The notes under the pieces are model-generated. The model did not search any database, was not told the origin of the DNA, and saw only the letters and a list, made by a program, of their open reading frames with translations. A stretch of DNA of 64,000 nt from JACADW01 sp963747985. GTDB taxonomy: Bacteria > Acidobacteriota > UBA6911. Below are positions 27,077 to 35,489 of this stretch, piece after piece. The stretch lies in contig CAVVHG010000003.1 in assembly GCA_963747985.1 (NCBI GenBank), forward strand, positions 310,001 to 374,000, given 5' to 3'. A program made the position numbers and the translations under genes. The stretch's first letter is position 1, and each line of letters starts with the position of its first letter.

Positions 27077-28731
27077 TCGAATCGCCTGGCCGGGGGCGAG
27101 CCTCCCTGTTGAGTTTCCTGCAACCGATACAAGCGGTAACTGTCCGTCTGTACGGCAAGAGCATACATATCCGTCCAACGGGGGTCAACCTGCTGCAGGT
27201 TGCAGAGTTCATCCCCCTTTTCCATGACGATCCAGCCTGCTTCCTGCCGGGGATGCTGCAGCGCCGCAACCCATTCTTTCTGCTGCCCCTCGTTGTAGAT
27301 GAACTTCCGGACGGGGATGCCGGAGTCGTACACCAGCGGCGCAAGGCGACCCATGTCGACCAGGATTCTCCTGCCGTCGTAGTTGGCGCGAAGGTAGCTC
27401 AAGACCGCCTGCCTTTCGGACTCGATATAGTCATGCTCACGGGTCTCGACCAGTATCGGTCGATACTCAGCGTAAAGGACCGGGAGCTGCATCCCCAGGA
27501 TGCACAGCACGATTGATTCCCACACCCAGCTCGACCGTGACCGGGCGACCAGAAACAACAGGACCGCGAGCAGCGGGAGGATAACGACGCCCGGGGCGGC
27601 GGAGAACATGTGAAATCGCCAGACGTGCGGCAGCAGCCAGGGAAGAGCGGGCAGGGACGAAACGACCAGCACGGTCACGGTGAATGCACGTTGCAGCGCC
27701 TTCCGCGACGAGCAGAGCAGGCTCGCGAAGACCGCCACCGCCGGCACTACGAGGCACGAGTAACGCACGCGGTAGATCAGCCCCCAGTAGAGGGCCGCTA
27801 CGTTCAGAACCGACGGCAGCCAGAGCAGAAACAGGGGGAGCCAGCGGATCAGCCGCTCCCTGCGCATGAAGCTGAAAATTATGCCGCCGGCAGCCAACAT
27901 GAGCGGAACCAGTGCCGACACCTGCACCAGTTCCGCGAGGTGATAGACGACCGAGAGGAACGGACGCCGGTACGTTACGTACGGAGCCGGATAGCCTCTG
28001 GCCACACGATGAAAAAAGGTCTCCCCGGTCCAGATATAGACATAACCGAAGTGAGCGGCAAGCGGAGCCGCGAAAACGCAGGCAATTACCAGCCCTGCCC
28101 TGACCGCTGTCCGCCGCGGCATGCTCCCCCTGTGCCAGTCGAGAGCCAGGACCATGAGAACACCGGCTACAAGAAACCAGCCCTCATAGCGACACAGGGA
28201 GGCAAGCGAGGCCCAGATTGCAGTCGCCCACGGCAGACGGGCACCGCGGTCGTCTCGCCAGGCCAGGAAGCGATCCATTGCCGCAAGATTCAGGAACATG
28301 AAGAGCGGTTCGGTGAGCGGACAAGCCTGCAGGTACTGCCAGTTGGCGTTTCCCAACAGGATAGAGCCCGCAAACACACCGGACTGCCAGGACCCCGTGC
28401 AGCGCGAGGCTATCCTGTACAGGAGCCATCCCGAGAGAGCGAATGCGCAGACCGAGACCAGGCTCGGGAGAAGTCCCGTCCGGTACTGGCTTTCGAAGAT
28501 GACGAGCGGCAGATAGAGAATGTGCAGCAGGGGCAGCCAGTGCGCACCCAACTGGAGGTATCCCGGTGAAGTGGAATCGAGCAGGCGGCGTGCAACCAGG
28601 AGGTGCGCTTTGGCGTCGTAATGGGCGGTGGTCAGTCCGAGAGCATAGAAATGGACGAACCAGACGGTCCCCAGAAGGAGCCCTGCCAGGAGCACGAGTC
28701 GCGGAGCCCACCTCGCTGCCGTTCGGTCCAT
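27073..28731 (-). CDS. GT-C-type polytopic membrane protein (PMT/ArnT-like glycosyltransferase)
   Basis: This roughly 552-residue protein has about 11 membrane helices. Just after the first helix there is an extracytoplasmic loop with acidic residues (TTAHYDAKAHLLVARRLLDS), where GT-C transferases carry their catalytic DD/ED/DA pair; YDAKAH fits. The family uses lipid-linked sugars and transfers them to protein or lipid outside the cytoplasm. ATG at 28731 is preferred. A TTG at 28755 overlapping the asnS stop is the alternative. Its 3' end overlaps the methyltransferase start, so the two are translationally coupled and may modify the same surface molecule. Confidence 0.75.
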   Translation of the reverse strand: MDRTAARWAPRLVLLAGLLLGTVWFVHFYALGLTTAHYDAKAHLLVARRLLDSTSPGYLQLGAHWLPLLHILYLPLVIFESQYRTGLLPSLVSVCAFALSGWLLYRIASRCTGSWQSGVFAGSILLGNANWQYLQACPLTEPLFMFLNLAAMDRFLAWRDDRGARLPWATAIWASLASLCRYEGWFLVAGVLMVLALDWHRGSMPRRTAVRAGLVIACVFAAPLAAHFGYVYIWTGETFFHRVARGYPAPYVTYRRPFLSVVYHLAELVQVSALVPLMLAAGGIIFSFMRRERLIRWLPLFLLWLPSVLNVAALYWGLIYRVRYSCLVVPAVAVFASLLCSSRKALQRAFTVTVLVVSSLPALPWLLPHVWRFHMFSAAPGVVILPLLAVLLFLVARSRSSWVWESIVLCILGMQLPVLYAEYRPILVETREHDYIESERQAVLSYLRANYDGRRILVDMGRLAPLVYDSGIPVRKFIYNEGQQKEWVAALQHPRQEAGWIVMEKGDELCNLQQVDPRWTDMYALAVQTDSYRLYRLQETQQGGSPPARRFE

Positions 28732-28751
28732 CGTCTCTTCGCCCCGGAAGC

Positions 28752-30044
28752 TCAAGGATAGATCCTGTAAAGCATCCTCGGGAACGCGATCGCTTCTCGC
28801 AGATGGTCAAGCTTGCAGATCCAGGCCACCACGCGCTCGATCCCCATTCCGAAACCGGCGTGCGGGACCGTGCCGTACTTGCGGAGGTCCAGATACCACT
28901 GGAAAGGTTCGGTCGGGAGGCCGTGTTCCTTGAGCCTCTGCAGCAGCAGGTCATGGTCGTGAATTCGCTGACCACCGCCGATAATCTCCCCGTAACCTTC
29001 GGGCGCCAGAACGTCGACGCACAGGGCCACCTCGGGCCGCTCCTGATCGGGCTGCATGTAGAATGCCTTCACCGCCGAGGGATAGCGATGGATCATGACC
29101 GGCGAGGGAAACTGCCCGGACAGGATGGTCTCGTCTCCGCCCCCAAGGTCGCCTCCCCACTTTATCTCCGATCCTGCCGCCTGAAGCCTGCGGACAGCCT
29201 CGTCGTAGGAGATCCTCGGAAAGGGCCGGGAGATCTGCTCCAGCGGAGCCAGGTCCCGCTCGAGCACCGCCAACTCGGGCTTCCGTCGCGCCAGCACCCG
29301 CTCCACAATGAAGGAGATCAGCCCCTCGGCGAGATTCATCGCGTCTTCCAGGGTCGCAAACGCCACCTCGGGCTCGATCATCCAGAACTCCATGAGATGC
29401 CGGCGCGTCTTTGATTTCTCTGCGCGGAACGTCGGGCCGAAGCAATAAACCTTGCCGTGAGCGGCAGCGGTGGCTTCGTTGTAGAGCTGGCCACTCTGAG
29501 TCAGGTACGCCTTCTGGTCGAAATACTCGGTCTCGAAGAGCGTGGTTGTACCTTCGCACGCGTTCGGTGTGAAGATCGGGGTGTCCACCAGGGTGAATCC
29601 CTGGTCATCGAAGTAGTCGCGACAGGCCTTTATGATTTCGTGGCGGACCTTTATTATCGCGTGCTGCCGGGAGCTCCTCAACCACAAGTGCCGGTTTTCC
29701 ATCAGAAAAGCGGTGCCGTGCTCCTTGGGGGTGATCGGGTAGCTTTCCGCGATCTGGAAAATCCTGAAGGCCGTTACGTCGAGCTCGTAACCGCCCGGGG
29801 CACGCTGGTCTTTCCGGACCCGGCCCCGGACCTCGACGCTGGACTCCTGCGTCAGCCTGTCGAGCTCAGCAAATTGCTCCGGAGTGAGACCGCTCTTCGA
29901 TGCGACGCACTGAATCACCCCTGTCCCGTCACGAAGCAGAATGAAGTGTATTTTCCCGCTGCTCCTCTTGTTATAGACCCAGCCGCGGAGAACGGCTTCT
30001 GCGCCTTCATGCTCTGCAATGTCCCTGATGTAAACGAAGTCCAT
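28752..30044 (-). CDS. asnS: Asparaginyl-tRNA synthetase
   Basis: This class IIb synthetase has about 430 residues. An N-terminal OB fold comes first (VLRGWVYNKRSSGKIHFILLRDGTGVIQC). Motif 2 follows (CFGPTFRAEKSKTRRHLMEFWMIEPEVAF), and motif 3 is GFGMGIERVVAWIC. The FRAEKS/RHLMEFWM spacing and the motif GEIIGGGQRIHD are those of AsnRS. It charges tRNA-Asn directly. ATG 30044 has GAGG upstream; GTG 30056 is possible. It sits 12 bases after the CYTH gene. Confidence 0.96.
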   Translation of the reverse strand: MDFVYIRDIAEHEGAEAVLRGWVYNKRSSGKIHFILLRDGTGVIQCVASKSGLTPEQFAELDRLTQESSVEVRGRVRKDQRAPGGYELDVTAFRIFQIAESYPITPKEHGTAFLMENRHLWLRSSRQHAIIKVRHEIIKACRDYFDDQGFTLVDTPIFTPNACEGTTTLFETEYFDQKAYLTQSGQLYNEATAAAHGKVYCFGPTFRAEKSKTRRHLMEFWMIEPEVAFATLEDAMNLAEGLISFIVERVLARRKPELAVLERDLAPLEQISRPFPRISYDEAVRRLQAAGSEIKWGGDLGGGDETILSGQFPSPVMIHRYPSAVKAFYMQPDQERPEVALCVDVLAPEGYGEIIGGGQRIHDHDLLLQRLKEHGLPTEPFQWYLDLRKYGTVPHAGFGMGIERVVAWICKLDHLREAIAFPRMLYRIYP

Positions 30045-30056
30045 GAATGCCCTCAC

Positions 30057-30647
30057 TCATTTCGCATCTTGCAGCTTGTGTTCGGGAAAGATCATGTCGC
30101 CGGGGGTGATTCCCCTGTTCCGGCAGTCCAGGATGTAAAGGTAGTAGTAGCTGTCGCGGATGAACTCCGACGTGTCCACTTCGAGCCGCGATGCGGTCCA
30201 GAGGATGTCCTCCTCGAGTCCCTCGATTTCCGCGTATTCTCCGATCGGCGTTTCGTCCAGCGCGACGTGCAATACCCGCGCCCCGTCGGGCGCGTCGAGC
30301 GTGTACTCCTCGCGTCGCTTCTGGTATCGAAACCAGACAGTCATCCCCGACTCCTCGAGAATCCTGAGGAGTACGGACCCGTCCGCCACCGATGTTTCCC
30401 ATTCGTCGCGTTTCTTGAAGAGATCAGCCGGAATCGGCGGTCCCTTGAAGGTAATCCAGGCGGAGCCGCCAGCCATCCGCACGCGCATCAGGCACTTCCG
30501 CGCACGGAGCCTCGCGTCCGGGAAATCGAGGACATGGTTGTCTTCAAAATGACAAGGGGACAGCAGGGCGGCACCCGATCGCTTCAACCGATCCCGAAAG
30601 CCGGGCAGGCCGGAAAGCCTGATCTTCACCTCAGTTTCGACAGGCAT
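30057..30647 (-). CDS. CYTH-domain phosphohydrolase/cyclase (CyaB-like)
   Basis: This 196-residue protein begins with the defining ExExK motif (VETEVKIRL). Alternating basic and acidic strands follow, typical of the triphosphate tunnel: ARKCLMRVRMAGG, AWITFKGP, REEYTLDAP, LHVALDETPIGEYAEIEG. The family includes class IV adenylate cyclases, thiamine triphosphatases and inorganic triphosphatases; the activity here cannot be told from sequence. ATG 30647 is chosen because the extra upstream residues to 30665 are not conserved-looking. It is first in the minus-strand operon. Confidence 0.88.
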   Translation of the reverse strand: MPVETEVKIRLSGLPGFRDRLKRSGAALLSPCHFEDNHVLDFPDARLRARKCLMRVRMAGGSAWITFKGPPIPADLFKKRDEWETSVADGSVLLRILEESGMTVWFRYQKRREEYTLDAPDGARVLHVALDETPIGEYAEIEGLEEDILWTASRLEVDTSEFIRDSYYYLYILDCRNRGITPGDMIFPEHKLQDAK

Positions 30648-30922
30648 GGTTCTCACCGTGAGCACAAGAAGCTAATTGCTGCTCAGGCCGCATTTCAAGT
30701 GGAAAAAGCCAGTCCGCGTTTCCTGTCGGATAAGTGCGGCCGGGATCCGACAAGCCATCGGCCGCGACGCGAGTACGCTTCGGCGAAGTGCGCACACTCC
30801 CTCCCGATCCAGGCAAAAGGTGCCCGAACAGCAAATATTTCGACTTTTTCGTGTTCGCCTGCGTCAAAATTAGCGTAACAGGAAACGGATTCCAGGTTAA
30901 GGCGAACGGCAGGCTTCAATCG

Positions 30923-31552
30923 ATGAGTCAGGATTCCAAACCGATGCTCCTCGATCAGGGATTGAGAGGATCCGTGTCCCCGGACCGGGAGATGGAATCG
31001 GCTTGGGTCGGCGCCAGCCAGCGCGGAGACAACCGGGCTTTCAACCAGTTGGTCCTGAAATGGGAAAAACCGATATACAACCTGACCCTCCGGATGCTTC
31101 ACGACCCCGGCGAGGCGGAGGACACCACCCAGGAAGTCTTTCTGGCCGCCTTCAGGAATATCCGGCGCTTCCGCAAGGACGCGAAATTCTCCACCTGGCT
31201 GTACCGAATCGCCGTGAATCACTGCCTCTCAAGACTGCGGAGGCGCCCGCAGGGAGTTCACATTTCGTTGGACACAGACCGGCCCGGGGAGCGTGTCGCG
31301 AGCCGGCTGCCCTCGCGGGAGTCGCACGAGGGCGAGATCCTCAGCGGGGAAAGGCAAAGCCGGGTAAGGGCAGCGCTGCAGTTTCTCCAGCCCGACCACA
31401 AAGCGGTGCTCGAGCTCAAGTTTTTCCAGGATTTGACTTTCGAGGAGATCGCAGCAGTCATCGAGGCCCCTGTCAGCACGATCAAATCGCGGTTGTACGC
31501 GGGCCTGGAGGTAATGAGATACCGCCTGGGGGCATTTGAGCCAGATATCTGA
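30923..31552 (+). CDS. ECF RNA polymerase sigma factor
   Basis: This 209-residue sigma-70 family ECF factor has region 2 (AFNQLVLKWEKPIYNLTLRMLHDPGEAEDTTQEVFLAAF, then STWLYRIAVNHCLSRLR). After a linker, region 4 follows (LQFLQPDHKAVLELKFFQDLTFEEIAAVIEAPVSTIKSRLYAGLEVMR). It is most like the RpoE/SigW-type groups. The gene for a zinc-finger anti-sigma factor begins 13 bases after its stop, so activity is probably held in check by that protein. The start at 30923 is the first Met close to the conserved region. The ribosome-binding site is weak; 30944 is an alternative. Confidence 0.93.
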   Translation: MSQDSKPMLLDQGLRGSVSPDREMESAWVGASQRGDNRAFNQLVLKWEKPIYNLTLRMLHDPGEAEDTTQEVFLAAFRNIRRFRKDAKFSTWLYRIAVNHCLSRLRRRPQGVHISLDTDRPGERVASRLPSRESHEGEILSGERQSRVRAALQFLQPDHKAVLELKFFQDLTFEEIAAVIEAPVSTIKSRLYAGLEVMRYRLGAFEPDI

Positions 31553-31565
31553 CCGAGGTAGAGAG

Positions 31566-32366
31566 ATGGCCGCCACTTGCAGTGAGTACAGAAACCGCAT
31601 CCCGAGAGCGCTACTGGGAGATCTGAGCCGGGAAGAGCAGAAAGCACTGGATCAGCATCTTGCCGAGTGCTCACCCTGCAACCGCGAGCACCGGATGTAC
31701 AGCGACACCGTCCGGCAGCTGGGCGGCGGACTGGATGTGCCTGCCCCGAGACACTTTTTTGTCTATCCCGAGGAATCGCACGGCACGCCCTGGCACGCCT
31801 TCCTCCGGATGTCCCGTGCGTGGCAGGCAGCCACCGCCACGGTACTGGTTATTCTCGGATTCGCATCGCTCGTGGCCATTTCGCGGCTGCAGGTTCGCGC
31901 CGAAGAGGGAGCGCTGGTGATCGGTTTCGGCAGGCTCCCTGAAAAGAGACCAGCCGCACCGCAGGCTGCACAGGTGGACACCTCGGCACTCGAGGCGAAG
32001 ATATTGAAAGCGGCGGCCGAACGAAGCCGCCTGGACAATCTCGCGTTCCTGCGCACGCTGCGTGCCGAGATGGCCCGTTCTAACAAGGCAATCGGCCGCG
32101 AGCAGCGCGCTCTCCTGGAACAGGCGATAAACAACGCCGAGCTTCGCATGGGGCAGTTGATGAGTTCGACGGCCTACGACCTCGAGAGGAAGACAGACAG
32201 GTCGGTCCAGGATGTTTATCGGAAGGTTTCACTGGAGAGAGCCCGCGATATGGCAGCAGTCGACAACCGAATCAAACTGCTGGCGATCAATGGAGAGGTC
32301 AAGAACACACAAACCGATGCCATCCTGGCGACCCTGCTCCAGGTTGCAGAACTGAGAATGCGGTAG
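31566..32366 (+). CDS. Zinc-finger anti-sigma factor with one membrane helix
   Basis: This 266-residue protein has an N-terminal zf-HC2 anti-sigma domain (DLSREEQKALDQHLAECSPCNREH: the H-x3-C-x2-C zinc ligands). A cytoplasmic linker and one membrane helix (about 94-110, ATATVLVILGFASLVAI) follow. A periplasmic part of about 155 residues is rich in predicted coiled coil (SALEAKILKAAAERSRLDNL; EQRALLEQAINNAELRMG). It should bind and inhibit the adjacent ECF sigma factor and release it on an envelope signal. GAGG upstream of ATG 31566 supports the start. Confidence 0.9.
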   Translation: MAATCSEYRNRIPRALLGDLSREEQKALDQHLAECSPCNREHRMYSDTVRQLGGGLDVPAPRHFFVYPEESHGTPWHAFLRMSRAWQAATATVLVILGFASLVAISRLQVRAEEGALVIGFGRLPEKRPAAPQAAQVDTSALEAKILKAAAERSRLDNLAFLRTLRAEMARSNKAIGREQRALLEQAINNAELRMGQLMSSTAYDLERKTDRSVQDVYRKVSLERARDMAAVDNRIKLLAINGEVKNTQTDAILATLLQVAELRMR

Positions 32367-32384
32367 ATTCTACCGGAGGTAATC

Positions 32385-33356
32385 ATGAAACGATTCTTTG
32401 CTGTGTTGATACTGGTCCTGAACGTCGGGCTGCTCTCCTGGAGCCTGGCCCAAGGCACGCGAAACGATCTGTTCGATCAGAAGAAAGTCGACCAGGAGCT
32501 GGAAATCATGAAGGGGATACTGGGTACGACCCTGGACTTCGCAGTCCGGGACCTCCAGGTGTCAGGCGCCGGCGAGTCAAGGGATCAGAGGCACCTTGAG
32601 CATGTATGGGGATGGAACAATATCTCAGGCTTCTACCTCTACGGCCAGGGAGCTACCTTTGTCATCCCGACCTCCGAACTGGCCATCCCGTCGCAAAGGC
32701 TGGGAGGAATGGCCATGGCCATGAACCTTGGCCACCTTAGTACCGTAGAGGTCGGTGCATATTCCGAGGCGATGGCAGCCTCGCAGGAGGCCATGCAGCA
32801 GGCACAGGAGGAACTCGCTGACGTTCAGGAAGAGCTGCGCGACCAGATGGAAGAGACTGCCGAGGCCGAGCGTGAGGCCCAGGAGGCAGGCGATACCGTT
32901 GTCATCGCGCCCCCCGTACAGGCTCCCGCGCCCGCAGTTGCGCCTGCCGCGCCGGCGAGACCGGCCAGGCCGGCGGCGAGGGTACAGCCCACACCGCCGC
33001 CGAAACCGGACCAGGAAACTATCCGCAAGAGACTGGCCGCAGCCCAGGAAAAGGTGAAGAAGCGGCAGGAAATGATCGAACAACGGCGGCAGAAGTTTCA
33101 GGAAGCCCTGGCGCAGCTGAAGGTTCACCTCGTCGAGGCCCTGGCCAATCATGGCGACTCCCTCACCTTTGTGAAGCCGAATGAATACATCAACCTGGTG
33201 CTTTCGACCGACGCCGGTGAGGCAATGGTCCTCGGTGGAGGTGCCGGTTCGCAGCGTGACATCGTTTCGGTTCAAAAGTCGGTCGTATCCGATTACAAGG
33301 CTGGCAGGCTTACTCTTGAGGCGTTCAAGCAGAAGGTGCTGCAGTATTCCAACTGA
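32385..33356 (+). CDS. Secreted coiled-coil protein, likely part of the sigma/anti-sigma module
   Basis: This 323-residue protein has a signal peptide (MKRFFAVLILVLNVGLLSWSLAQG). An N-terminal domain of about 100 residues contains WGWNNISGFYLYGQGATFVIP. Long charged coiled coils lie at about 120-170 and 210-250. A Pro/Ala linker (about 178-208) separates them. A C-terminal domain includes LTFVKPNEYINLVLSTD. I do not recognise a named family. It begins 18 bases after the anti-sigma gene and shares the coiled-coil style of its periplasmic part. An inferred role is as a periplasmic partner or target of the envelope-stress module. Confidence 0.75.
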   Translation: MKRFFAVLILVLNVGLLSWSLAQGTRNDLFDQKKVDQELEIMKGILGTTLDFAVRDLQVSGAGESRDQRHLEHVWGWNNISGFYLYGQGATFVIPTSELAIPSQRLGGMAMAMNLGHLSTVEVGAYSEAMAASQEAMQQAQEELADVQEELRDQMEETAEAEREAQEAGDTVVIAPPVQAPAPAVAPAAPARPARPAARVQPTPPPKPDQETIRKRLAAAQEKVKKRQEMIEQRRQKFQEALAQLKVHLVEALANHGDSLTFVKPNEYINLVLSTDAGEAMVLGGGAGSQRDIVSVQKSVVSDYKAGRLTLEAFKQKVLQYSN

Positions 33357-33668
33357 AAAAAGAATGCAGAATGCAGAACTCAGAAGAAGATGTCTAGATC
33401 ATTCTCCAGAAACTCCGCCTGGTTTTCGGTTCGCGCATTCGCCCCGTCAATGAGGGGCGGTGGTGAGCTGATTTCGGAATTCCGAGTTCCCAGTCCTCCC
33501 TATATGAGAATCACGTGGGGCGGATTTTCAACCCGTCCCGTCGGCTTGGAAAGCCGCCGCACATGACTGCCGTTTGTCCCTCTCTCCACCGCGACCCAGA
33601 CCCTCTGAATTCTTCCCCCTGAGTGGATCTCACTTCCCTGCTCGCACCGCACGATCGGTGCCGGTGAG
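33357..33668. other. Gap with no recognisable gene
   Basis: These 312 bases lie between convergent genes. About 33358-33380 contains a short direct repeat (GCAGAATGCAGAA). Around 33535-33565 there is a GC-rich hairpin-prone stretch (CCGTCGGCTTGGAAAGCCGCCG). Open frames here have no start, family match or codon preference that I trust. Confidence 0.4.
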
Positions 33669-34667
33669 CTAGATCCGGATCTGCCGCAGCTGAATGTGGC
33701 ATTCGGCCAGCAGCGCGAGAGCCCGGTCATTGAGCGGATAGTCCTTGTTGTAGATAACCTCTACGATCCCGCTGTTGATGATCATCTTGGTGCAGAGAAG
33801 GCAGGGCGCAAAGGTCGTATACAGGGTGGCTCCCTTGAGGCTCGTGCCGTGGTATGCCGCCTGCGTGATCGCATTCTCCTCGCCGTGGCAGCAGAGGCAC
33901 TCCTCCAGGGCGGTTCCGCTTGGCGCCATGCTGTTGCATCGCGGGCAGCCCCCTTCGTTGCAGTTGCGCGCCCCCCGGGGCGTTCCGTTGTAGCCGGTCG
34001 AAACGACGCGCTTGTCCTTGACGATGATCGCGGCGACCTTCCTCTTGATGCAGTTGCTCCGCGAAGCCACGACCTTCGCGATGTTCATGAAGTACTCGTC
34101 CCAATCGGGCCGGCGGAAATTGCTCATGATCTCGGGCAGAAGCTTGTCGAGCTGCGTGCGCAGATCTTCGATAGAGCCGTCGTTTTGAACCGTAATGTCC
34201 GCAAGCCGCCGGGTGGCGATCAGCTGCTGATTCGCGGGGTCGCGGCTGTCGAGCTCCCTGGCCTCTTCCGCGACAAACTGCTCGAGGGTTTGCGCCGCCC
34301 GCTCCCTGCCCCTCTCGCGGGTCCTGCTGAAACGCAGTCGGACGTCCGCGTCTACGCACAGCAGCCGGAAGTCGCCCCGGCTCCTGAGCACCTCGACCTC
34401 GGACGGGTTCCTGATGGAATCCACAACATAGTTGTGGTTGCGGTCCAGGCGTCGCAGGACACGCTCGGCCAGGACACCAGGGCCATGCCTCGATCGAAGC
34501 TCGTTGCCGACCGAAATCAGGACCTCGCGTGTTATCTCCTGCCCGCGCTTTCTGATTTCAGCCCTGATTTCATCCGATAGAGAGTGATACTCGAAGCCTC
34601 GGCTGCGCAGGTAATCGGCAACCTCGGTCTTGCCCGCTCCGTTTGTTCCCGTCAGTCCGATGATCAT
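33669..34667 (-). CDS. P-loop nucleotide kinase-like domain fused to dCMP deaminase
   Basis: This 332-residue protein has two domains. Residues 1 to about 180 resemble CoaE/nucleoside-monophosphate kinases (GLTGTNGAGKTEVADYLRSRG P loop; NYVVDSIRNPSEVEVLRSRG). Residues about 185-332 are a zinc cytidine/deoxycytidylate deaminase. The catalytic HGEENAI supplies His and Glu, and PCLLCTKMI supplies two Cys. An extra cysteine cluster (CNEGGCPRC; CLCCHGEE) is as in ComEB/dCMP deaminases. The C-terminal part should convert dCMP to dUMP for thymidylate synthesis. The N-terminal part may bind nucleotide as a sensor or be a kinase. A related NTPase-deaminase layout occurs in fungal Dcd1. Confidence 0.88.
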   Translation of the reverse strand: MIIGLTGTNGAGKTEVADYLRSRGFEYHSLSDEIRAEIRKRGQEITREVLISVGNELRSRHGPGVLAERVLRRLDRNHNYVVDSIRNPSEVEVLRSRGDFRLLCVDADVRLRFSRTRERGRERAAQTLEQFVAEEARELDSRDPANQQLIATRRLADITVQNDGSIEDLRTQLDKLLPEIMSNFRRPDWDEYFMNIAKVVASRSNCIKRKVAAIIVKDKRVVSTGYNGTPRGARNCNEGGCPRCNSMAPSGTALEECLCCHGEENAITQAAYHGTSLKGATLYTTFAPCLLCTKMIINSGIVEVIYNKDYPLNDRALALLAECHIQLRQIRI

Positions 34668-34804
34668 GGTCAGGGATTGTCAGCCATATCCGCAGCGCAT
34701 GTCAATCGCGCAGGATCGATCGCACTGGCCGGGACGCTTGATATCGCGCGTCTGTTCCATTACCTTTCAGCTTCATCACCCCAGCCGGACGCAAGGAGCA
34801 GACG

Positions 34805-35392
34805 ATGATCACACGCGGTTCCGCATTGGAGTTGCTTCAGCAGTACACCAAATCGGAGAGCCTCAGGAAACACGCCCTGGCGGTCGAGATCCTGATGCGG
34901 GCCTATGCCGGGAAGTTCGGCGAGGATCAGGAGCTTTGGGGCGTCGTCGGCGTTCTCCACGATTTCGATTACGAGATGTACCCCGAGTTTCCCGATCACC
35001 CGACCAGGGGATCTGAGATTCTGAAGCAATTGGGCTACCCGGAGGAAGTCATCTACGCAATCTCATCGCATGTGGATGCGATGAAGCTGCCGCGAAACAA
35101 CATGCTGTGCAAGACGCTCTTCGCCTGTGATGAACTTGCGGGGTTCCTCGTGGCCGCGGCCCTCGTGCGACCGGGGAAGTCAATCATCGGTATGGAAGCC
35201 AGGTCGGTCAGAAAGAAACTCAAGGACAAGGCTTTCGCCCGCTCAGTCAACCGGGAGGATATCTACCACGGTGCAGAGCAGCTGGGCGTGGATCTTGACG
35301 AACATATATCCTTCTGCATCCAGGCCCTGCAGCAGGAGGCCGGAGCCCTCGGCCTTGACGGAACCCCGGCTCCGGAGAACACTGCCTCATGA
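34805..35392 (+). CDS. HD-domain metal-dependent phosphohydrolase
   Basis: This 195-residue HDIG-type protein has the metal ligands in the expected order: H in LRKHALAVE, HD in GVLHDFDYEM, H in DHPTRGSEIL and H/D in AISSHVDAM, with D in ACDELAGF. The family hydrolyses phosphate esters of nucleotides; the substrate is unknown. It is predicted to be cytoplasmic, without signal peptide or membrane segments. It diverges from the deaminase gene with 137 bases between them. The TCAGC-rich repeat follows its stop. Confidence 0.88.
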   Translation: MITRGSALELLQQYTKSESLRKHALAVEILMRAYAGKFGEDQELWGVVGVLHDFDYEMYPEFPDHPTRGSEILKQLGYPEEVIYAISSHVDAMKLPRNNMLCKTLFACDELAGFLVAAALVRPGKSIIGMEARSVRKKLKDKAFARSVNREDIYHGAEQLGVDLDEHISFCIQALQQEAGALGLDGTPAPENTAS

Positions 35393-35479
35393 GGAATCAG
35401 CTCTCAGCATTCAGCTATCAGTGTCTGATTTCTGCATTTGGCTGAGAACTGAAAGCTGATTGCTGAAGGCTGGCATCGG
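35393..35479. repeat. TCAGC-rich degenerate repeat, copy 1
   Basis: A chain of short, related words occurs (ATCAGCTCTCAGCATTCAGC, then CTGAGAACTGAAAGCTGATT). The left half carries TCAGC words and the right half their complement GCTGA, so the tract can fold on itself. Similar tracts lie at 43023-43080 and 53617-53712, always directly after or between genes. Confidence 0.65.
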
Positions 35480-35489
35480 CAGGCCTCTC

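Noticed and set aside
33500..33730. 76-codon minus-strand frame beyond the deaminase gene
   Set aside because: Part of it overlaps the real deaminase C-terminus in another frame, and the remainder resembles hairpin-type intergenic sequence, not a protein.
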